Source of the DNA: Bdellovibrionales bacterium
Lineage (GTDB): Bacteria; Bdellovibrionota; UBA1018; CAIPTA01
Assembly (NCBI GenBank): GCA_021730855.1
Contig: JAKFYM010000397.1
Coordinates: forward strand, 1 to 11,939
Reading direction: 5' to 3'
Length of the DNA stretch: 11,939 nucleotides
The first letter of the stretch is position 1. Each line of letters opens with the position of its first letter. Both the position numbers and the translations under genes were made by a program. Below, piece by piece: positions 11,729-11,939 of this stretch. Below the pieces are notes generated by a model. The model made no database searches, was not told the DNA's origin, and saw only the letters and a list, made by a program, of their open reading frames with translations.

Positions 11729-11939
11729 ATTAGATAAATCCTCGAGGTGGGCTAGGTAAAATTGCTCGACCTTCGTTCGTGCCCAGGGCATTCGCCGCAA
11801 AAATTTTAGGCTAGAGGAAATACTTGGATCGTTGTTAAAACAATCAATCCTTATTTCCTCGCCAAGCCGTTCCCAGCCATAGGCTCCGACAAGTTCAACT
11901 AAAATCGCTTCTAGCGTTTTGCCGTGGAGAGGATCCTTG
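11726..11939 (-). CDS. VF530/DUF2132 family protein, 5' end outside window
   Basis: Read on the - strand from the window edge to a TAG at 11728-11726, the frame gives 70 residues beginning KDPLHGKTLEAILVELV. It continues with YGWERLGEEIRIDCFNNDPSI, then SSLKFLRRMPWARTKVEQFYL. This is the full conserved pattern of the VF530 family (DPLHGxTLExIL, GWxxLxxxI, CFxxxPSIxSSLKFLRKTPWAR), a small protein family of about 70 residues annotated as DNA-binding. Only the first few residues are missing. It probably marks the return to ordinary chromosomal sequence. Its stop codon lies in the right arm of the foldback element. Confidence 0.9.
   Translation of the reverse strand, partial: KDPLHGKTLEAILVELVGAYGWERLGEEIRIDCFNNDPSISSSLKFLRRMPWARTKVEQFYLAHLEDLSN

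Noticed and set aside
11779..11790. GTGCCCAGGGCA, resembling the tRNA acceptor sequence and a possible further repeat copy
   Set aside because: It lies inside the VF530-like gene and encodes the conserved residues MPWAR on the other strand. No other repeat blocks surround it.

Overview
The window looks like a chromosomal segment of a Gram-negative bacterium. It has Lgt, signal peptides and a protease ending in an Omp85-like outer-membrane barrel. The conserved order rplS-rnhB-yraN and the small secreted or coiled-coil orphans would fit a Bdellovibrionota or other 'deltaproteobacterial' lineage, but that assignment is an impression, not a result.

Positions 1-6580 look like stable core genome. 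The + strand carries the 3' end of rplS (ribosomal protein L19), rnhB, yraN and a small exported protein of unknown function. On the - strand follow ssb with two small downstream genes, one of which has an inverted repeat against its ribosome binding site. Next is a 963-residue exported protein combining a zinc-peptidase domain, a beta-propeller and an outer-membrane barrel. It is divergent from lgt with a 19-base gap. The core ends with an intact tRNA-Phe(GAA) and a strong hairpin terminator.

Positions 6580-11450 are accessory DNA arranged as a cassette-like array. Downstream of tRNA-Phe, sequences ending in the tRNA 3' end (GGGCACCA) recur at 6778, 7802, 9756 and 10847, all in the orientation of the real tRNA. 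Three of them sit inside a homologous 170-185 bp unit. That unit has a degenerate tRNA-like core (D-arm, anticodon-arm and T-arm traces) and inverted T-arm motifs at its two ends. The units abut single genes or operons: a PhyH-type dioxygenase; a mercury operon (MerT-like/MerB fusion, MerR, thioredoxin-like protein) with a MerR-type operator; a frameshifted sugar-nucleotide epimerase-like gene; and a RelB/RelE toxin-antitoxin pair. Toxin-antitoxin pairs and single-gene resistance cargo are typical of cassette arrays such as integrons. No recombinase is encoded here and the repeats do not match the usual attC core, so this may be a different, tRNA-derived cassette system.

Positions 11450-11939 hold a 180 bp foldback element with perfect 22 bp outer arms, then the C-terminal part of a VF530/DUF2132-family gene on the - strand.
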